From positions 1-51,002 of the forward strand of contig JAAPAO010000167.1 in the NCBI GenBank assembly GCA_013115145.1: a stretch of DNA of 51,002 bases, read 5' to 3'. Numbering within the stretch: the first letter of the stretch is position 1; each line of letters starts with the position of its first letter. The stretch comes from Perkinsus chesapeaki. Lineage: Eukaryota > Perkinsozoa > Perkinsida > Perkinsidae. Positions 47,666-51,002 of the stretch are shown one piece after another. The notes beneath the pieces are model-generated. The model searched no databases and was not told the DNA's origin. It saw only the letters and a program-made list of their open reading frames with translations. A program made the translations under genes and the position numbers.

Positions 47666-47681
47666 CGCACGCATGCGCACG
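47666..47681. repeat. CGCACGCATGCGCACG block
   Basis: Variant of the 14-mer family, perfect alternation of purine and pyrimidine. Confidence 0.5.
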
Positions 47682-47804
47682 CCTCCGCCACCAATCCGCC
47701 GCGTCACTCGCCTCATCTACCGCTGACCTACCATCACCGGCCACCGGCTGTCAGAATGGGATGGGTAGCTCTAGTACATTACACTAGAAACACTTATCAA
47801 GCTA

Positions 47805-47823
47805 CGCAGGTTCGATCCTGGGT
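47805..47823 (-). repeat. tRNA T-arm-like motif
   Basis: CAGG-ATCGAA-CCTG in gene sense, a perfect 4-bp stem, in a presumed intron of the 47.1-50.4 kb gene. Confidence 0.5.
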
Positions 47824-48589
47824 AAGGGCATATAACGGGACAGGTATGCACACAATATTACGCACCCTCGGGCTCGCCCAAGTGACAAGCTAACAGAAGC
47901 TGTACTATACAGCGATCGGGTATAGCAACTAAACCGGTAGTGTGCCGCATGCATAAAACCTAAACTAATATCGAATGTAAATACGTCGCAATAATAATAT
48001 GCAAGAATAGTAGTACTAATTAGGACCCATTGCTCAGTGTTCACGACATCATACAATCGACGAAACTCGTACAAATCCTCAAAGTGGATCATCTCCTCAC
48101 AAAAGTGAGATGCTCAAACCACACCAAAGTATTACTAACCAACAGTAGCTACGAGAAGTATCAATTAAGTACCCGGAACACCACCACCACCAGCAGCAGC
48201 AGTAGACTGATAGCAATACGTTGACATAACAACGCAATTGATCAAGAATAAATTATCAATTATAATAAGGATAAGAGGAGATTCATAAAGCAGTCTATGC
48301 ATGCCATACCATACTATTGGAGCGTAATAACAAGTGCACAGTTATATATCATACCGCTCTCTCATATTCACTCAGAACTATACACCATATACCCCTCGTG
48401 ATAACTATACATAATAAACCTTTGCAAACAACTTAACTGAACCCTCCGAAAGTGCAAGTCACTTCCTTATAATTCTCCCTACAGTTCAATCTAACAGCAC
48501 GGGCATCACACATCACTCTATTGCCGCAGAACTACCAAAGACCCACAACCAGGCCAACCGGCGCACTGTTAACCTTTGCGCACGCGTGC

Positions 48590-48605
48590 TGCACGCATGC
48601 ACACG
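48590..48605. repeat. 14-mer TGCACGCATGCACA plus flank
   Basis: Third exact copy of the 14-mer, preceded by a second alternating block (GCGCACGCGTGC, 48578-48589). Confidence 0.6.
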
Positions 48606-48714
48606 AGTGGGAAGACCATCAGAAGGCGCACCAGCAGAGGTGTCATCTAAAACCCCTAAACCCCTACACCCGGAACTATCCCACCTTATCCGATTCGGTT
48701 ATGTATTCACATAC

Positions 48715-50410
48715 CCGCCCTGGTTCAACAGGAAATACATTCCTATCATCATTCTTTCCACCCAGGTTCGAACCCCAGAGCCAACATCTATTAACAGCTC
48801 GAAACTCCCTTCCAGTCAATGCAAATAATAAGCAACAAAAGCTATCCACTCGGATGCTTTCATCTTACACTCAATCGTTACAGAAAAGATTCATCGTTAT
48901 TTTCGTACAAGTAGACTTAATATTTTTCATCATTTTTGATGCTTGAAGAACGCTCCACCGAACAGAGGCCTTTCATGTCTGACATCTTCGTTGAACGCCC
49001 ACTGCGTCGCCCTGACACAAATTCTGTCCCCATTTCCGCGAAAGCCAGCCCTACCAGCCCGCTACTCCAACCGCGACAAGTACCGAAATGAGCATTTTCA
49101 AAATCGATCAGCTGATCGATTACGCTTACCTTAGTAGGAAGTTGGCATCAATCTTCCGCTGCAGTTCCTCTTCCCGCCATTTGTGTGTATAATAATTATA
49201 TATCAAATATAACCCTACTCCGGTGATACCAACGAAACACGCCCTGAATGAACAAGACGAAGAAGAAGACCACCATATTAAACAACAAAGGGAGTGCATT
49301 TGCTACTAAATTAATAATCAAGGCAATAATGAGTAATAATAACTTATTATTGAGGGCTCAATGTCCATGTCTAACAGGCTTCATTGCTTCCATTTTCAGA
49401 ATTTGACATGGACGCACACAAATGGCGTCGAAGTGGACAAGCTATTATATCTCCGTATCACTAGTAACTTGTTGAGACTACTTTAGACACTCCAGATAGG
49501 AAAAGATAAGAAGGGATGTATTTCATACTTTTACCAACTCAATCTCAAACCACACTAGACGCTTTGGATGCCTTCCACCATCTCATTTTCAGCACCGAAC
49601 AACGTGCTTATAAAATGCCATCGTATGGAACAACCTATTAGATCTCCGCATCCCTACTAACACGTAACAATCTCTGTGGATGATGCATTGCTCCTTCATA
49701 CCGCTCCTCTCCCAACTTACTTATTAAAAGGGCTCTCAAAAAACCTATTGACCGAGTCGGCCAGGATCTCTATAGAGCTCTTCGGTCGAGGAGGCGTGTC
49801 GTTCTCACCACTTGAGGAGTTCATCATCGTATTAGTGTGGCTCTGATGCATATTATTGATAGTAATTGGGGCGCCTGAAACACACGAGATGCCGATGCCA
49901 CACTTACGTACTATGCTGATAATAAAAACCAAAACCCGAAAACCCAAACCCTAAACCCGGATATCGCATTAACATATAGTATGTGTAATATACAGTATTG
50001 CGGAATATATATAGAGCACTCCTCAATGTAGAGACAGGAACGATCTAGGAATGACACGTATCAGTTCGAGAATCTTAAGTTGATTATTGCATTCTTTACG
50101 GAGACTGTCCGACGGACTACACCAAGTGGTGGATGAAGCTGTTAAGCCTCACCAATCTTAATGAGGAAGGAGACATTCCACCATCAAAGCCTCTCAAAGA
50201 TCACAATAAACACGGGCTGTTGACAGACAACGATTCTCTTCCAGGTCATCACCATCTCCGCTTACCCTCAGTTTTAATAGCCGATGCAAACTGTGATAGC
50301 TCCGCGATGACCTGTCGTCTCGTTTGATCTGATATACAACTATCATAACAACACACGCTCCCATTTACTCCTACCAGGGGCGACTCACTGATAAAAAATT
50401 TCTCGTACAT
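48715..50410 (-). CDS. Membrane-anchored protein, function unknown (5' part, 6 exons)
   Basis: Exons 50410-50389 (ATG, MYEKFFI), 50328-50266 (QTRRQVIAELSQFASAIKTE), 49874-49721 (Ser/Thr/Pro-rich, then IEILADSVNRFFESPFNK), 49243-49130, 49011-48959 and 48742-48715. All GT-AG and all phases agree. The fourth exon encodes a single transmembrane helix (CFVGITGVGLYLIYNYY) directly followed by a charged helix (HKWREEELQRKIDANFLL). The layout, a soluble N-terminus of about 80 residues, one helix, then a charged stalk, suits an organelle or ER membrane protein, but I do not recognise the family. Its continuation is probably the exons at 47.1-47.6 kb. The intron before 48742 holds a T-arm-like motif and the intron after 49130 a palindrome. 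Confidence 0.5.
48761..48780 (-). repeat. tRNA T-arm-like motif in intron
   Basis: CTGGG-GTTCGAA-CCTGG in gene sense, about 20 bases before the GATGATAG acceptor of exon 48742-48715. Confidence 0.6.
49103..49120. repeat. Palindrome ATCGATC-AGCT-GATCGAT in intron
   Basis: Perfect 18-bp palindrome starting nine bases inside the donor of the intron after exon 49243-49130. Confidence 0.75.
49445..49467. repeat. Fragment related to the 52-bp minisatellite
   Basis: TATATCTCCGTATCACTAGT and AAC match the junction of two units of the 20539-20798 array. Confidence 0.6.
49927..49961. repeat. Telomere-like interstitial tract
   Basis: AACCCGAAAACCC followed by AAACCCTAAACCC: one or two CCCTAAA units of the plant/alveolate type in a degenerate run. 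In the intron between exons 50328-50266 and 49874-49721. Confidence 0.5.
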
Positions 50411-51002
50411 GTCTCACGAATTGCGATACCGCATAACTTATACAAATCATATATAATGCATCTTATGAGTAGAGAGAGTTACAAATGACATGTCTCAGAG
50501 GAGGTTAATCTTCGAAGCTCTATCCCTTCAGTCATCGGGACAGGTTTTTACCACAAGGTAGGTACCGAAATGACCCCTAATTTAGTAGCCATCAGCGGGA
50601 ACTAAACATTCTGAATCTACCTCATTATAAATATAGTGAACTTATGGATCTATACGACCAGAGTATGAAACGACATAATAGTCAGTAGTTCTATTAACGG
50701 ATTAATTTACCTACATTCCTTCAAGAATTATTTCCTTTATAATATTTCCTAAAGAGAAAGGAAATATTTATAATGGGATTCTTTTCAGGAATTATTTCCT
50801 ATAATAACATTCCTATAATAATATTTCCTATAATAACATTCATATAATAATATTTCCTACAATAACATTCCTATAATAATATTTCCTATAATAACATTCC
50901 TATAATAATATTTCCTATAATAACATTCATATAATAATATTTCCTATAATAACATTCCTATAATAATATTTCCTATAATAACATTCCTATAATAATATTT
51001 CC
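50411..51002. repeat. Spacer with 29-bp minisatellite at the window edge
   Basis: No exon seen in 50411-50700. From about 50793 to the end of the window runs a 29-bp unit (TTTCCTATAATAACATTCCT plus ATAATAATA), at least seven copies, continuing beyond the window. Confidence 0.85.

Overview
This is nuclear eukaryotic DNA from an intron-rich protist. Multi-exon genes are cut into 40-230 bp exons by mostly 36-60 bp GT-AG introns, and every gene I can support lies on the minus strand. That one-way, closely packed layout, the short introns and the protein types (group II truncated haemoglobin, CHD-type chromatin remodellers, HMG-box protein, M14 carboxypeptidase) suggest an alveolate of the perkinsid/dinoflagellate kind. 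Perkinsus is my best guess, but it is an inference, not something the sequence proves. There is one 99-base assembly gap (39947-40045).

Layout, low to high coordinates, all genes minus strand. 442-1041 and 2264-2863: two nearly identical intronless globin genes. 3359-4385: a 5-exon secreted protein of unknown function. 4623-14221: a 30-exon chromodomain helicase (CHD copy 1, 1,352 aa in my model). 14.7-15.9 kb: exons of an unidentified membrane protein. 16347-17244: exons of an unidentified protein. 18258-20544: an M14 zinc carboxypeptidase. 21632-22267: a small unidentified gene. 23616-24991: an 8-exon HMG-box protein (263 aa). 25628-31645: a long multi-exon unidentified protein. 33317-46887: a second CHD remodeller (copy 2, at least 36 exons) with a SANT-like domain that copy 1 lacks. 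47.1-50.4 kb: a membrane protein of unknown function.

The exon models were made by hand from splice signals, reading-phase agreement and homology. CHD copy 1, the HMG-box gene and the 3359-4385 gene keep phase at every junction and divide exactly by three. CHD copy 2 keeps phase from its fourth exon to 33317. Others are partial, as stated in each entry.

Functionally the window is rich in chromatin proteins: two CHD remodellers and one HMG-box protein. The two CHD genes share the helicase core and some intron positions but differ widely elsewhere, so they are old paralogues.

The most unusual feature is in the introns. Several unrelated introns carry the same short sequence blocks: an antisense tRNA T-arm-like hairpin (at least seven introns), a 13-mer GCGGAGCGAAGCG (four or five introns), a palindrome ATCGATC-N4-GATCGAT, and a 14-mer TGCACGCATGCACA. 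This is what would be expected if families of mobile, introner-like elements had seeded introns here. Local minisatellites of 13, 23, 29, 35-36, 40 and 52 bp lie in introns and between genes.
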